DNA from: Ophiocordyceps camponoti-saundersi (nom. inval.)
Lineage: Eukaryota; Ascomycota; Sordariomycetes; Hypocreales; Ophiocordycipitaceae
Direction: 5' to 3'
NCBI GenBank assembly: GCA_003339415.1
Contig: PDHQ01000047.1
Location: forward strand, 107,189-171,188
DNA length: 64,000 bases
The notes under the pieces are model-generated. The model was not told the DNA's origin, did not search any database, and saw nothing but the letters and a program-made list of their open reading frames with translations. Position numbers and translations under genes: made by a program. The stretch's first letter is position 1, and each line of letters begins with the position of its first letter. This document shows, piece after piece, positions 21,545 through 33,903 of the stretch.

Positions 21545-23332
21545 TCATTTCTCCTTGCGTGAAGCCAGGGTGCGCACCGTAATATCTCGCTCAGCCACCT
21601 CGACACACTCAAGGCCAGTCTCAATGCCGGTATAGAACCTGTCATCGTCGTCGTCGAGGTTGTCGTCCGAGGCCAGTCTCGCGGCCGTATCGTATCCGGC
21701 GCGGATGGCAGCGAGGGCACCTACGCGGGAATAGAAACCGCCAGCGACGACGAGGGAACCGTGAAACAGGGAGCGCAACTCGTCGTCGGCGCGAGCCAGC
21801 CTGGCTTCATGTCCCACCAAAGGCTGGGGGATGCAATCGATGGCGAGCCGTGCCTGTGCGAAACATGGCTCGTCGAGGGGGATGGAAAGATGACGTTGGA
21901 CCACCGACTTGGCCTGTTGAACGGCTCGTGTCTCGGAAGGGGGGTCGAGACCTCGGTAGTGATGACCGCCGAGGAGGACGAAGAGCTTGGTGCCTTGCTC
22001 CCGGGGGGGCTCTTCCGGACCGACGACTGCCACGTCGGAGTCGAAGAATACGCCGAGGGCGAGTTCCGGATTCGGTACCCCGCGGGGGATCAGGTAGCCG
22101 AAGCCTCGGTCGGGCTTGCGAGGCTGTCGTCGCGGGTACCATAGGTTCACCGTCATGACGGAGACGGATTCGAAGGGGAGGAGGCTGCGTAGTGATGGGG
22201 AGGTTAGGCGTGCGAGGGTCGGGGGCGGGATTGTGGCGATGACTTTATCGTAGCTCGACGACGATGACGAAGACGATGATGAGGATGATGTGCGGACAGT
22301 GACGCTCGAAGACTCGGCGTTGTGACTGATGCCCTCGACGGGACATCCCGTTCGAATCTCAACGTTGGACCTATCCCGCAACGCCGTTTCCAAAGCTCTC
22401 GTCAGACTCTCCATGCCAGCAGTTCCAAAATGAAGCAGCGCGCCCTTGCGACCCAAAGCAAGGCTCCTAACCGCCGGATCCGCACTCATCTGCCTCAAAA
22501 AGACCATCTCCGCCTTCGGCATGACGACGAACCCCCTGGGCGGAGAAGGGAGATGATACCGCCAAAACATGGCCCCCAGCACCGTCCTGGCACTGAGCTC
22601 CTCGACATCCCCTCCATAGATTCCATGCATAAGCGCAGAAGCCGTGTCGACGACGGCCCGACTCATCGTCACCTTTCGGATCCAATCCGCGACGGAGAGG
22701 TCCTCGACGGGTACGGAGCCCCTCCGGCTAAGGATCCTTTTGAGGGCGTAGCCAGGTCCGGCCCATAGGCATTTGCGCACCGTCCTCGATCGGAGCATCT
22801 CCCGCGCCGTCGTGGGGAGCGCCTCGAGCTTTTGATCCGCATGTAGGATGAACCGAGGCGCGTCCTCATGTGAGACGACTTCAAGACCGAGGTCGTTGGC
22901 GAGGTCGTACAGAGCCAGGTCGTCGAATCGCCATGTGCTCGTGTGCAGGGAGGAGAGCGTCCGGGCCCCGCGCTCGAGACTGATGCGTCCCCGTACGCCG
23001 CCGACGTCGACGTCCGCATAGTCCGTCTGGATCCAGCCTCCGAGCCGGTTCAAGGACTCGTATAGCGTTATCTTAGTCGACTGAGGCTGTTGCTTGGCGA
23101 GTCGATATGCTGTCGTCAGACCCGTGAGCCCACCGCCTATGACGGCGATGCGTCGTCCCTCGCCGCAGCCGCCACCAGCCGTCGTCGCCCATCGCCGTTG
23201 TCCGCTCCGGAGTCCCACCAGAGTCCCCGTCCAGCTTTGGCCTGCTCTCGGCAATATACCATCTGTGGCTCGCCGGACGCCGCCCATGACGTCTACAAGC
23301 TTCTTCGCCCGGCGTCGAAGTTGCATGCCCAT
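21545..23332 (-). CDS. HEM14: Protoporphyrinogen oxidase, mitochondrial
   Basis: FAD enzyme of the mitochondrial inner membrane that oxidises protoporphyrinogen IX to protoporphyrin IX in heme synthesis. The 595-aa intronless frame starts with an Arg/Lys-rich presequence (MGMQLRRRAKKLVDVMGG), then the dinucleotide fold RIAVIGGGLTGLTTAYRLA, and GARTLSS and the SALMHGIYGGD region typical of the family. A run of about 14 serines near the middle is an insertion. The frame stays open to an ATG at 23422, adding 30 residues, but the start at 23332 is preferred: it gives a clean mitochondrial signal and leaves a CACGTG 43 bases upstream. Confidence 0.9.
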   Translation of the reverse strand: MGMQLRRRAKKLVDVMGGVRRATDGILPRAGQSWTGTLVGLRSGQRRWATTAGGGCGEGRRIAVIGGGLTGLTTAYRLAKQQPQSTKITLYESLNRLGGWIQTDYADVDVGGVRGRISLERGARTLSSLHTSTWRFDDLALYDLANDLGLEVVSHEDAPRFILHADQKLEALPTTAREMLRSRTVRKCLWAGPGYALKRILSRRGSVPVEDLSVADWIRKVTMSRAVVDTASALMHGIYGGDVEELSARTVLGAMFWRYHLPSPPRGFVVMPKAEMVFLRQMSADPAVRSLALGRKGALLHFGTAGMESLTRALETALRDRSNVEIRTGCPVEGISHNAESSSVTVRTSSSSSSSSSSSSYDKVIATIPPPTLARLTSPSLRSLLPFESVSVMTVNLWYPRRQPRKPDRGFGYLIPRGVPNPELALGVFFDSDVAVVGPEEPPREQGTKLFVLLGGHHYRGLDPPSETRAVQQAKSVVQRHLSIPLDEPCFAQARLAIDCIPQPLVGHEARLARADDELRSLFHGSLVVAGGFYSRVGALAAIRAGYDTAARLASDDNLDDDDDRFYTGIETGLECVEVAERDITVRTLASRKEK

Positions 23333-23374
23333 TATATCACATGACCCACACCAGCGTACGTAGCCATGTTGCAT

Positions 23375-23380
23375 CACGTG
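23375..23380. promoter_or_regulatory. CACGTG site at the HEM14 start
   Basis: E-box-type palindrome in GCATCACGTGTTC, 43 bases before the preferred HEM14 start. Confidence 0.5.
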
Positions 23381-23696
23381 TTCTCTGAAGGCCTCTCGCC
23401 TCCTATCCGCACCTATATTCATCGTCTAGTACGGAGGCATGCTAAAGCTTCCCTCCGTCTTCCTCTATGTATATTGTGCGGAGAATCGCTGATGTCCTCT
23501 CCACTGCCTAGGCCGGGAGCGAGAAGCCGTCTCCGCTGTCTTTGCTTTCTCGTGGTATAAAAAAACAGAACAAATCTGTCGCAGCCCTTCCCAACGCCGT
23601 TACATAGAGCCTTCGTAGTAGCAGAAAGGTAGAAAAGGAAATGAGAAGACGCGCCGCTATCTGTACATTCGTCAGGGGAATCTCGCCTCTCTGTCA

Positions 23697-25214
23697 TCAG
23701 CCAATGACTTCGGCCTCGCCCGCTGCCAAAGTCTCCGCTTCCTCGGCCTTGACCTGCTCCACCTCGGCCTTTTCATCGACAAAACGCCTGTCACTGACGT
23801 GCCCCTTGGAACCCGCCGTCCACACCTTGTCTTTGAATCCTCCCTGCTGACCCTCGTCGTGGGCGAACATGCAGCTGGGGTTGAGGCAGGGGTTGAATTT
23901 GCACTTGGTCTTGACGTGAGTGAACTTGCAATTCGGCGTCGAGCAGTCTGGTCCGTTCCGGCACAAGGGCATCGACGGGTGCTTGAATGGGCACCGCGGG
24001 TTATGGCAGTTGGGGAAAAATTTGCAATCCTGCTCGCTCTGATGTGCCAACTTGGTCGCCGGCGAGGGGTGTCGTCCCACGCATTTCTTGTTTTTGCACG
24101 CGACTCCAAAGCTGCAAGTGTCACTCACGTCGATGGACACGCCCGGGGGCGCAGCCGGCGACTGGTGCGCAAACTTGCATTCCTTGTTGGTGCAGTTGAG
24201 GTTGTACTTGCACACCGACTCCTCCGGGTTGACCGGCTCGCCTTTGGTGCCGGACATGTCGACGTCCTCGCCGCCCGCCTCATCCACGTTCGCTCTGGCC
24301 CGGTGGTGATTCTGAGCCTTGCCAAAGTTGTTCCGGTGCGGCGGTTCGGAAACACGGTCGAACAGCGATTTGCCTCTCGGAGGCGGCATGTTGACGCCAC
24401 CGCCCATCAGCTGCTGCGAAAGCTGGAACATCATCTGATTCTGTTGCTCGATCATAGCCATGAGGTCCAGCTGGTTTGGCTGCGGGCCTTGCATCATCCA
24501 ATTCGGCCCATACGGTGCTCCGCCGGCCAAGCCAGTCTGAACATTGGCGGCGCGATTGTTGTGCTGCCGCGGTAGTCGACCTTGGCCGACGCGTGGTCCG
24601 GTCGGAGGGGCACGGCCGTGAGTATTGATTCTGTCGTTACCCCTGGTTCGATGCAGAGCGTTATCGCCAGAGCGATCCATAGCCTTGTTCATGTGGCCAA
24701 GCATGCGTTTGTCCCGTCCGCCACGGTGGTTTCCATTTCGCATCGAGCGCGGTCCCGTGGGACTGGGTGATAATCATTAAGACCACTCAACCTACTGACG
24801 GGGCAGGTTTGAGTAAACTCACGCTTTCACTTCGGAGCCGTCGTTTGTTGTCATTTCTGTGTCCACATCTGCGGGCCGAGAATCGTTTTGATGCGCGTCG
24901 AGCGCAGCTTCGCCGCCTGACGATTGTTGCCCATTCACCTCCGCATTGAGAAGGTCGATCTGCTCGAACAGCCAACTGCAGAATTCGCGAACCCCTGGGT
25001 CTTCCTGTGACATGCCAAGAAGCTCACCAGAGAGCTCGGTAAGGATCTGGTCCCGGGTCTTGCCATTCACGAGCATGAGGATGATGTATTCGGCAAGGGA
25101 GGCTTCGTCAATGCCCATTCTGGTTCCCCATTCGAGCTCAACCAACTTCGGTTGAATGGCGGAGCTGAGCGCGTCCGCCAGTGGCGTGTTCAGAAAGATG
25201 TCGACCTTCTTCAT
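23697..25214 (-). CDS. NAB2: Nuclear polyadenylated RNA-binding protein Nab2
   Basis: Nuclear poly(A)-binding protein involved in poly(A) length control and mRNA export. Exons 25214-24823 and 24762-23697 give 485 aa. Residues 1-100 form the helical N-terminal Nab2 domain (MKKVDIFLNTPLADALSSAI; EFCSWLFEQIDLL). An RG/RGG-like and Gln/Met-rich middle follows. The C-terminal third has five tandem CCCH fingers: CKYNLNCTNKECKFAH, CSFGVACKNKKCVGRH, CKFFPNCHNPRCPFKH, CRNGPDCSTPNCKFTH and CKFNPCLNPSCMFAH; yeast Nab2 has seven. The 59-nt intron has a GTGAGT donor and CCCAG acceptor, and the phase closes to Ala. Two CACGTG sites lie about 250-265 bases upstream. Confidence 0.93.
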
Positions 25215-27239
25215 TTTGTCTCGGAGAACGACGAGGCGGTGACTCGAGGTGAGTTGAGATGGCGTGAGACTCGCCGCAGCGTCGCTAAGGACGCCTCGTG
25301 GGATAAATCTTGATGCTTCGCTGAGCAGCCCTCGCTTTGCAGATATGACGATGATATCAGAAACCGTCCGCCGTTGGCAAAGAAAGGATCATCGGTGACA
25401 GGATTTGAAGAGTCGGGTGGTGGAGCCGAAGAAGGACGTGATGGAAGGGGAGATCGATTCTGTCACGTGTATATCACGTGATATGTCAACTGCCGGCAGA
25501 ATGTGACTTTGGGTGTCCGTACCTGCCTACTAGGTATGTAGAGACCTATTTGTGTATCGTTCCAGGGCCTCATGCATGTATAGATATATGCATACTGCTC
25601 CAGCTAGGGTTCTTGTTCTTTACCAATTTTGAAAATTTCAGAAGAAAAGAAATAGGCACCTGTCATGTTGATGATAACGCCAGATTAAAGCCCGGTTGAC
25701 TGCCATCTGGAATAACATGCGTCATGTGACCGGCTGTCAGCTGCAAGCCTGCAACAGAGGTCTCTTGCTTCGTCAGCACTCAGTGTTGCTGTGGGGATCA
25801 ACCACGTGAGCTGGCAAGTTCTTAATAATACGCATTAGATCGACTACGACAATCCGGTCCTACCCTAGATGCACAACACCAGCGTCCCGAAATGTTTAGA
25901 AACAACAGTTAGGGCAGGTAGGCATATGTAGATATGTAACGCCTGCAGATCGCATCCCGCGTGGTGCGTGATCTTTTGGCGTGCCGGTTATATGGCCCGT
26001 GGCCTTTTCTACACGAGCACAGCACAGAGGTATATACAGACGTACATACGTCCGTATGTAATCCGTATGTACAGTATGTATGTCAGAGGAAGGGAAGGGG
26101 GCTGGGATGGCTGTCACGACGCTGCTACCTGAATGTGAGACTGCGGTTGCGACCTGCTGAATTCGACTCTCTCTCTGCATGATTACATACTAGAGGGAAG
26201 ACGGGAAGAAGAAACGGCTTGGCACTATCGGCGCCTCGTCGAACGGGCCTGCAAGAGGCTCCCCTCCTGTGCGATGTCGTCATATGTAAGCCCTTTACGG
26301 ATAATTACTCTACCGTTGGTGGAAATCTCCGGCATCCTTCTTGTGGCATGGAAGTTTTAGGGGTGCTTCGAGCAGTACGACCCTCTGTAAAGATGAGAGA
26401 CGGGAAGAGGAAGAGTGACGACGCACAGAGTGACGACGTCCTACGAGAATGTAGATCACTGCAGACATGATCCGTACGTAGGTACTTACACACCAACGTG
26501 ATACGTGTGCGGATGCAATGGGCGCGCGAGACAAAGCCACCGCCTACCTACCTAGTTACTACTACGGAGTGCCTGTTGGATCACTCTACGGATATTCATC
26601 GCACCCTGGACGGCAGACGCCATACATAAATATGTATGCCCGGCTTCGGGTAACGTTACCCCCGCCGCCCTTTGTCGATTGTCTTCCCTTCTCTCCCCCC
26701 CCCTTCACTAAATTGCTCAGGGAGGTGTGAAGTCTTCGGCAGGTTTCTGCACTACCTGTAGTGGGCTTCTCGGCTTCTAGGGGCTAGCTGAGCCTGTAGG
26801 CGGTGCCGGATACCTCTCGTCTCGCGGGATAACGCGTAGAAAGGGCGAGTACCTTTGGTTGGAAAGGTGTTGCGCGCAGGGTCGATCACAGCAATAGTCT
26901 GTTGATTGATAGTGTGATGCTAACACACACTAAATGAGGCCTGACTGGACTCAAACAAAACAACACCTGACTCAAGGGTGGTTGACTCGCAACAAAAAGG
27001 CTCCCTCGACGTACATATCTGAGTCAAAAGTCCGATCCAACAGCACGATATACCCGCACGGCTATGTATTAGTTGGTGATTCCTTTGTTCCGTCGGCCCG
27101 GCCACCTGCGACGGCCTCGCCTAGACGCATGCATCATGCACGCCCTACCGACACTCATTATTGACCGTTGAAAAAGGGCAGTGACCGCGTCGGTTTTTTT
27201 GCTTGACTCCTCTCTGTTAAACACGTCAAGGAATTGGTC
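25215..27239. other. Divergent intergenic region, NAB2 to hexosaminidase
   Basis: About 2 kb without a supported gene. It holds the NAB2 promoter with the paired CACGTG sites, another CACGTG at 25803-25808, GTATGT-type repeats near 26040-26085, and TACGGATA octamers near 26297 and 26584. The last 250 bases should include the hexosaminidase promoter. No tRNA-like structure was found by eye. Confidence 0.55.
25464..25481. promoter_or_regulatory. Paired CACGTG sites upstream of NAB2
   Basis: Two CACGTG hexamers, at 25464-25469 and 25475-25480, are spaced 11 bases centre to centre (about one helical turn); the second is a full TCACGTGA palindrome. The tight pairing suggests a functional dimeric or double site for a bHLH factor of Cbf1 type. 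Binding is inferred only. Confidence 0.55.
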
Positions 27240-29110
27240 ATGATCCCTCTGGCAGCCTTCGTCTTCGCCGTCGCGTTCGTGACGAACACGGCATACGCGT
27301 TATGGCCTGCTCCTCAGAAGCTGTCCATGGGACGCGACTTTCTCTTCATCGACCAAAACGTCAGGATCACGTATAATGGACACTCTGTATGGCTTCTCAA
27401 TCTCTTGACGATCTCCTACCACTCGTGCTAAACAAAAATCACGATGAAAGCTGTCGAACGAGCTCGACTACAGCCCGCCAGCCGGCGATAGCTTCAGCAG
27501 CGAGCAGATAGTGCAGTCGGGCGTGTCTCGCGCCCTCAAGGCCATTTTCAAAGACAATTTCATCCCCTGGAAGATTCGTCCGCGTCACTCGGACTTCGAG
27601 CCCAAGGCGGATGGCACTGATAAGCGAATGATCAAGTCCATCGCCATCTTCCAGACCCGAGCCGATAGTCCTCAGACGTTCAAGCCTCATGATGGCGATG
27701 TCGACGAATCCTACACTCTTGACGTCTCCCGCGACGGTCTCGTCAAGGTGCAGTGCACGTCGTCGACAGGCTGCCTCCACGGCCTCGAGACGCTGGTCCA
27801 GCTCTTCTTCCAGCACAGTTCGGGAGACTGCTGGTATACGCCGCATGCGCCTGTGTCTATCGAGGATAAGCCCACGTATCCCCATCGCGGCGTTCATCTC
27901 GACGTGGCCCGCATGTGGTATCCTCTCGCCGACATCAAGAGGACCATCGACGCTATGGCCTGGAGTAAAATGAATCGGCTTCATCTGCATGTCACCGACT
28001 CGCAATCTTGGCCGCTCGAGATTCCTGCTCTGCCCAGGCTGGCGGAGATGGGAGCGTATCGCAAGGGACTTTCGTACTCACCCTCGGATATTGCGGCCCT
28101 CTATGAGTACGCCATCCACCGTGGAGTATCCATCATCATGGAAATCGACATGCCCGGCCACTTTGGCGTGGTTGATCTCGCATACGACGACCTCATCGTC
28201 GCCTACAACAAGAAGCCCTACCAGTGGTACTGTGCTGAGCCGCCATGCGGAGCGCTGCGGATGAATAACCCCAAGGTTTACGACTTCCTGGACAAGCTGT
28301 TTGACGATCTCCTGCCGAGGGTGGCCAAGTATTCAGCGTACTTCCACACCGGCGGCGACGAACTCAACAAGAACGACTCGAAACTCGACCCGGGCGTCGG
28401 CTCCAACGACCCGGCCGTAATCAGGCCGTTTCTCCAGAAGTTCATCAACAATGCACACGGCAAGCTCCGTAAGGCAGGGCTAACCCCTCTTGTCTGGGAG
28501 GAGATGGTGACGGATTGGAACCAGACTCTGGGCCAAGACGTCGTGGTCCAGTCGTGGCTGGGCAAAGGAGCGGTTGAAAAGCTGGTCAAGGCAGGCCACA
28601 AAGTGATTGACAGCGACTACAATTTCTGGGTGAGTCAAGCGCGCGTGGCAGCCATGAGGCGTATCTAACAGAAGTGAGCAGTATCTCGACTGCGGCAGAG
28701 GTGGGTGGCTTAATGTAGAGAATGGTCGTCCTTTCCAGATGTACTGGCCTTTCAACGACTGGTGCGGGCCGACGAAGGGCTGGCGACTTGTTTACTCGCA
28801 CGACCCGAGGGCCGGTCTATCCGGCAAGGAGGCAGAGATGGTGCTAGGAGGCGAGGTGGCCATTTGGAGCGAGACGATAGACAGCACCAACATCGACAGC
28901 ATCATATGGCCGAGAGCCAGCGCCGCCGGCGAGGTGCTGTGGTCGGGTCGACAGGACGCGTCGGGCCAGAACCGCAGCCAGTACGAGGCGGGTCCGCGTC
29001 TGGCCGAGTTCCGCGAGAGGATGGTCGCGCGCGGAGTGATGGCCATGCCGGTGCAGATGATCTTTTGCACTCAGGGCACGCCCGAGGATTGCGCCATGAC
29101 AGCGGACTAG
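27240..29110 (+). CDS. Secreted beta-N-acetylhexosaminidase, GH20
   Basis: Exo-acting glycosidase releasing terminal GlcNAc from chitin oligomers or glycans, using substrate-assisted catalysis. Exons 27240-27386, 27451-28629 and 28682-29110 give 584 aa. Residues 1-20 are a signal peptide (MIPLAAFVFAVAFVTNTAYA) followed by the mature start LWPAPQKL. The N-terminal GH20b-like domain contains GLETLVQLFF. The catalytic barrel has RGVHLDVARMWYPL, MNRLHLHVTDSQSWP and the Asp-Glu pair in HTGGDELN. Trp-rich substrate-pocket segments lie near VVQSWLGKG and the WPFNDW region. Potential N-glycosylation sites are present. Likely roles are chitin turnover of the cell wall or use of external chitin. Confidence 0.94.
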
Positions 29111-30226
29111 GTAGGGATGGACGGAGCCCGTTGGCGGGGCCGAGGTGGAGCACCGGATGGAGCCGGTCGGACCGGAGAGAAGGTGGAGCGTCGGCCGAAG
29201 AGAGAGAGAGAGAGAGAGGGAGGGAGAGTGAGGGCAGGAGGTTAAAGCGACGTCGGACGGTCACACACACACGTGTACATAGAACCGCATCGTACATTTC
29301 CGTACAGTGGCTTGTCTTGTTGGCCAAGGGAGAAAAGGTCAGTCACTTACAACTTTTCTTCCCTGCGGATACCGGAAGCGGGCGTTTGTACATACCTGCA
29401 TATGCACACACGCACAGATATATATCCAGTCTCGAATGTCAAAATGAGCACGAGCTTCCGAGCCGCTCTCCCCTCCATCCGAGCGCGGGAGTTGGATGTC
29501 ACACAACCTGCAATATGGCAACCCATGACGATGGCATAGCATGGAAAGGGAGGGGGTTGAGGTCGAAGATAGAGGAGGGGAGGCTTCGCACTCTTGCCAA
29601 CGTCACCTTCAGCTTGTTGGCTCACAAACCAATCCAAACATTCGTCTGGATGCGGTCGTTTTGTTATCCAGAAACCTCGTCTTCCTTCAGCCTCAAGCCA
29701 CACACCTCTTCAGTCGTCACACGACTCCCTACCTACCTGCCTACATACCTACATACCAATCTCCTACGGGATACTTAACCTGACCCTCCTATCCCTCATT
29801 CTCCTTCTCATTCTTTCTTCCTCTTCTCCTTACTTTTTCTAATGCTTTCTCTTTCACTCGCTACCCTTCACCATCTAAACTTACACGGTGTAAGCCTCTA
29901 CTGCTTCACTCTAATACCGTATCCGGCATCGTCCCATCTGTGACCAGGAGAATGGCAAACTGCGACGTCAGGGGTTAGGAAACAAGGAATCGAACCAACC
30001 CTTACACCCAAGTACGAATCATTGACGGCTACGATCTGTTCTTCACCCCGAACCAGAAAAAAGACCTCGGCTCGTTCGTCTTTGAAGGGCTGTTGGAATT
30101 CGTTCTATTTCATCCTCTTCCCCCTCCTCCTCCTCTTCTTTGACTTTGACCCCAACTGGCGATCAGGGGACCGACTAAGACCTACGGACTCTACACGTCA
30201 TCTCCACCTCTTGAGACAATTTCATC
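29111..30226. other. Intergenic, hexosaminidase to P450
   Basis: No supported gene. It has a GA-repeat patch near 29199-29225, a CCTACCTACATACC repeat near 29730-29760 and CT-rich stretches at about 29775-29870 and 30100-30140 preceding the P450 start. Confidence 0.6.
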
Positions 30227-31826
30227 ATGGGTCTCTCGGAGCTAGTCCTCAAGCACATCTCGCCGACCTCCCTCGCCCTCTCCCTCCTCGGCCTCCTCAT
30301 CCTTCGTATAAGCTTCGTCCGGCTCGACGAACACCGTCGCATCAAGCGTCTCGGCAACTATGGCACGTCCATTGACACCAACGTGCCCTTCGGTATAGTC
30401 CTCAGCCCGTCTTGGAGATACCAAAGAGAGTTGGTTCTAATCCTCATCAACAGGCCTCGGCATCGTCGTCAGAGGCGTCAACGCTCTCTCCCGTCATCGG
30501 CTGTTCGAGCACTGGCGAGACGATTACTTCAAGCCAGGCTGCTACACTGTCGAGACGCGCGTCCTCGGCAAGCGTACTCTCTTCACCGCCGATCCGGACA
30601 ACATCAAGGCCATCCTGTCCAGCCAGTTCGGCGACTTCGGCAAGGGCGAGGCCATGCATCGCGAGTTCATGCCTTTCCTTGGCGATGGCATCTTCGCCAC
30701 CGATGGATCACTGTGGCAGAATAGCCGACAGATTCTACGACCGCAGTTCACGCGGGCGAGGGTCAGTGATCTCGAGTGCTTCGAGACCCATGTCCAGACC
30801 CTACTCGGCCTTGTGACTCCCGGTGAAGTCATCGACATTGGCGCTCTCTTCTTCCGCTTCACTCTCGATACCGCCACCAACTTCCTTCTCGGCGCAAATG
30901 TCAATTCCCTGACGTCGACGGATCATGGCTTCGCCACGGCATTTGACGAGGTTCAGCGCATCCATACCATCTGGTCACGCGCCTTCGAGATGCGTTACCT
31001 TCTCTATTTCCCGCGATATCGCTCTCATATACAGACCATCAACGACTTCGTCAACAAATTCATAGAACAGGCTCTTCGTATGACCCCCGACGAGCTCGAG
31101 GCCTCTAACGAGAAGAGCTACACCTTCCTACATGACCTCGCCCGCACGACGCGCGACCCCAAGGTGATTCGCGACCAGATCGTCAACGTCATCCTCGCCG
31201 GCCGCGATACGACGGCCGGCACGCTCTCCTTCGCCATCTACGAGCTGGCTCGCAATCCCGCTGTTGTTGCCCGTCTGCGAGCCGAGATCCTCAAGACCGT
31301 CGGCTCTGAGGATGCCCCGACGTATGAGCATCTCAGGAACATGACCTACCTTCGCGCCATCATCGACGAGACGCTGCGTCTCTACCCATCCGTCCCCTTC
31401 AATCTCCGCCGCCCACTTGTCGACACGACGCTTCCTCGTGGTGGCGGACCCGACGGCTCTGAGCCACTAGCCGTCCTCGCCGGCACCGTCATCAGCTACT
31501 CCCCCATCGTCATGCAGCGTCGACCGGATCTCTACCCGCCCGTGTCTGATACCTTCGCCGACCCGGCCGTCTTCAGCCCCGAGCGCTGGGCGCACTGGCA
31601 GCCTCGCTCTCAGGACTACATCCCCTTCAACGCCGGCCCGCGCATCTGTCTCGGCCAACAGTTCGCCCTGACGGAGATGTGCTACGTCCTGTGCCGCATC
31701 TTCCAGCGCTTCGCCCGCGTCGAGAACCACATGATGGCCATCGACGCCGGCCGGCCGGACCTAAAGACCGACATCGTCCTCCGGCCGGGTCAGGGTGTTC
31801 GCGTGGCGTTTTACGAGGATAAATGA
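30227..31826 (+). CDS. Cytochrome P450, CYP52-like (alkane/fatty-acid hydroxylase type)
   Basis: ER-anchored monooxygenase. Exons 30227-30392 and 30454-31826 give 512 aa. An N-terminal membrane anchor spans about residues 10-28 (SPTSLALSLLGLLILRISFV). The oxygen-binding I-helix reads AGRDTTAGTLSF, the K-helix ExxR is ETLRLYPSVP, and the heme-thiolate loop is FNAGPRICLGQQFALTE. The heme loop and the segment ATDGSLWQNSRQILRPQF are characteristic of the CYP52 clan, whose members usually hydroxylate the terminal carbon of alkanes and fatty acids. The substrate here is inferred from the family only. No biosynthetic neighbours suggest a specialised role. Confidence 0.92.
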
Positions 31827-32011
31827 ATGATGCATCAGTCGTGTAAATAATCCAGACGCATACAAATTGTTCCTGTTCAACCAGTAAACGTTGTCTCACG
31901 TCCGAATTCAGCTTTCGTGCGTCCCCATCCATCGCCGACGTCTCTGCTGTGTCTCAGCCACCAGCTGTCGGCCAATCCAAGACAGTCCTCCTGCAGCCAA
32001 TGTCACATCAC
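31827..32011. other. Short convergent 3' region, P450 and aminotransferase
   Basis: 185 bases shared by two converging genes; no other feature seen. Confidence 0.6.
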
Positions 32012-33903
32012 CTACATACAAAAGCTGTCACGCACGGCCTTGGCAAATCTCCTGATGGCCTCGTTCATGGCCTCGGGGCTCGAGGCGGCAAACGTAGTGC
32101 GGAAATACAGCCCTGGAAGAGGCTTGTCCTTGTCCGTCTTGAACCATGAGCCCCTGGCAACGAGCACATTGCCGTCGATACAAGCACGGAAGATGTCGTC
32201 CTCAATCTCGTCGATAGAGCGGGTGCCAGCGTTGGGATGCTTTTCGTAGTCCACCTTGAGCCACATCTGTGCCCCGAGTCAGTCACTTGAACACAAGTTC
32301 ATCCATAGGGAGAGGAATCTTACAAACATGCCGGCCGAGGGCGGGTTCCAGCTAACAATGTCCCTTGGTAGATGGTCCTCGCAAGCAGCTAAAAGAGCGT
32401 TCCTCTTCTTCGTGTACTCGAGACGTAGGTTCATCAGCCATCGAAAATAGCCCTCATGACCCCACGTCTCGTCCAGCAGTTTATGTAGGATCACCTGCGA
32501 AAAGCCGGCCGGGCCCTGGCTGGCGACCTCGGCGTGGCGCTGGTATCGCTCGATGAGTTGCTCGGGCGCGACGACCCAGCCAAGGCGCGACCCCGGCACG
32601 AGGACCTTGGAGAGGGAGTCGAGTCGCATCACGCGGCCGTCGATGTCGATGCTGACGAGGGACGGTAGCAGCGACGACAAGAAGTCATCGACGCTTCGCG
32701 GAGCAGGCGTGTCAGGGGAATTCCTGCCAGTATAGGGCTGCATCTGGAGGAAGTAGTAGGGGTCATCCTCGAGAATAAACATGTCGTGTTTCTGGGCGAC
32801 ACGGTAGATGTCTCGTCGCCGCTGGGCGCCCTGAGTGGCGCCCGTCGGGTTCTGGCCACAAGGCACGGTGTAGAGCAGGTGAGGTTTCCTAGCGCCCCTG
32901 GCCGTCTGGTCCCAGTCGCTGAGGAGACGGTCCATGGAGTCCGGCACCAGGCCCTCGTCGTCCACGGCGCAACCGAAGGCCTTAACGCCGAGCGGCGCTA
33001 TGGTCTCGAGTGCGGTCGAGAAGCTGAATTCCTCTGTCAGGACTGAGTCGCCGCGTTCCTGGTCGCAGAACATGCGGAGAGCCTGCTCCAGGGCACCCGT
33101 GCTGCCGATGGTCTGGCAAATGCGCCAGTCAGCATACGGAGGATGGCAGACGATCTCGGTGTGCTCGGTGAGGAAGCGCATCATCTGGGCTGAGCCAGTG
33201 GACTGGCCATAGTTGAGGGCGATGGAAAGGTCGTACGTGGCGCCGCGGTCTCGCGCGTCATACTTGCCGATGGTCATGGTCTGACCGCTCTCAAGCGTTT
33301 CCTTCTCAGAGAAGCCCGGCGCGACTGGCACCCGGACCGCCAACTCGGCAAAGGGGAAGAGCTCGCTGGAAGGCAAACCGCCCCCGAGGGAGACCAATCC
33401 GGGCTTCTTGAGGAATTTGGCCGCCTGTTTGAGGGAGCATGGCTGCCGGTCGAGGCTCTCGCGAGTAAGATGATCTAGAGAGGGGATTTTGAGTGAGAGT
33501 CACAACGACAAGAGGGCGGAAAAGAAACGAACCGTCCCAGCGTCTCGCTTTGGGTTTTCCGTCTTGCTACACCGCGTCATTTTCAGCCGGCAGCCCCCCT
33601 GCGGAGCGAAAGAGAGGTGAAGCATACGGGGCCCTTGAACATGTCGCTGTGGGATGCGGCTGCGACGCCGGCGACAAGCCGTCCGGCCCGGACGCGCCTA
33701 GTGAGCACTTCATCCAGCGCTGAAGATGTCTGCTGTCGTTCCAGGCGCGCCGGGCTGGCAGTGGGAGCGGCCTCTGAGTTGCTGAGGCTGTCGCGGGAGA
33801 TGACATCATCGTGCCTCCAGCGGCGGAGGGGGCAGCCGGCGGCGGCGGCGGCGGAGAGTCGCAATCGGGGCCGACGACCCGCTACTCGAATGACGTTGAG
33901 CAT
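32012..33903 (-). CDS. Aro8-like aromatic amino acid / 2-aminoadipate aminotransferase
   Basis: Fold-type I PLP aminotransferase of the Aro8/AADAT group, acting on aromatic amino acids or 2-aminoadipate. Predicted exons: 33903-33628, 33566-33533, 33474-32324 and 32266-32012, giving 571 aa. Landmarks are GLVSLGGGLPSSELFPF, STGALEQALRMF, VPCGQNPTGAT, the PLP-binding Asp in ILEDDPYYFLQM, the Schiff-base Lys in LDSLSKVLVPGSRLGW and the C-terminal LYFRTTFAA. Exon 2 is only 34 nt, and its donor GTTCGT is non-consensus. The first 35 residues (MLNVIRVAGRRPRLRLS..) are Arg-rich without acidic residues and could be a mitochondrial presequence. The gene shares a 433-bp promoter region with RIC1. Confidence 0.9.

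Noticed and set aside
28762..29778. 338-codon frame overlapping the end of the hexosaminidase
   Set aside because: Out-of-frame shadow of the last GH20 exon that continues into repeat-rich intergenic DNA.
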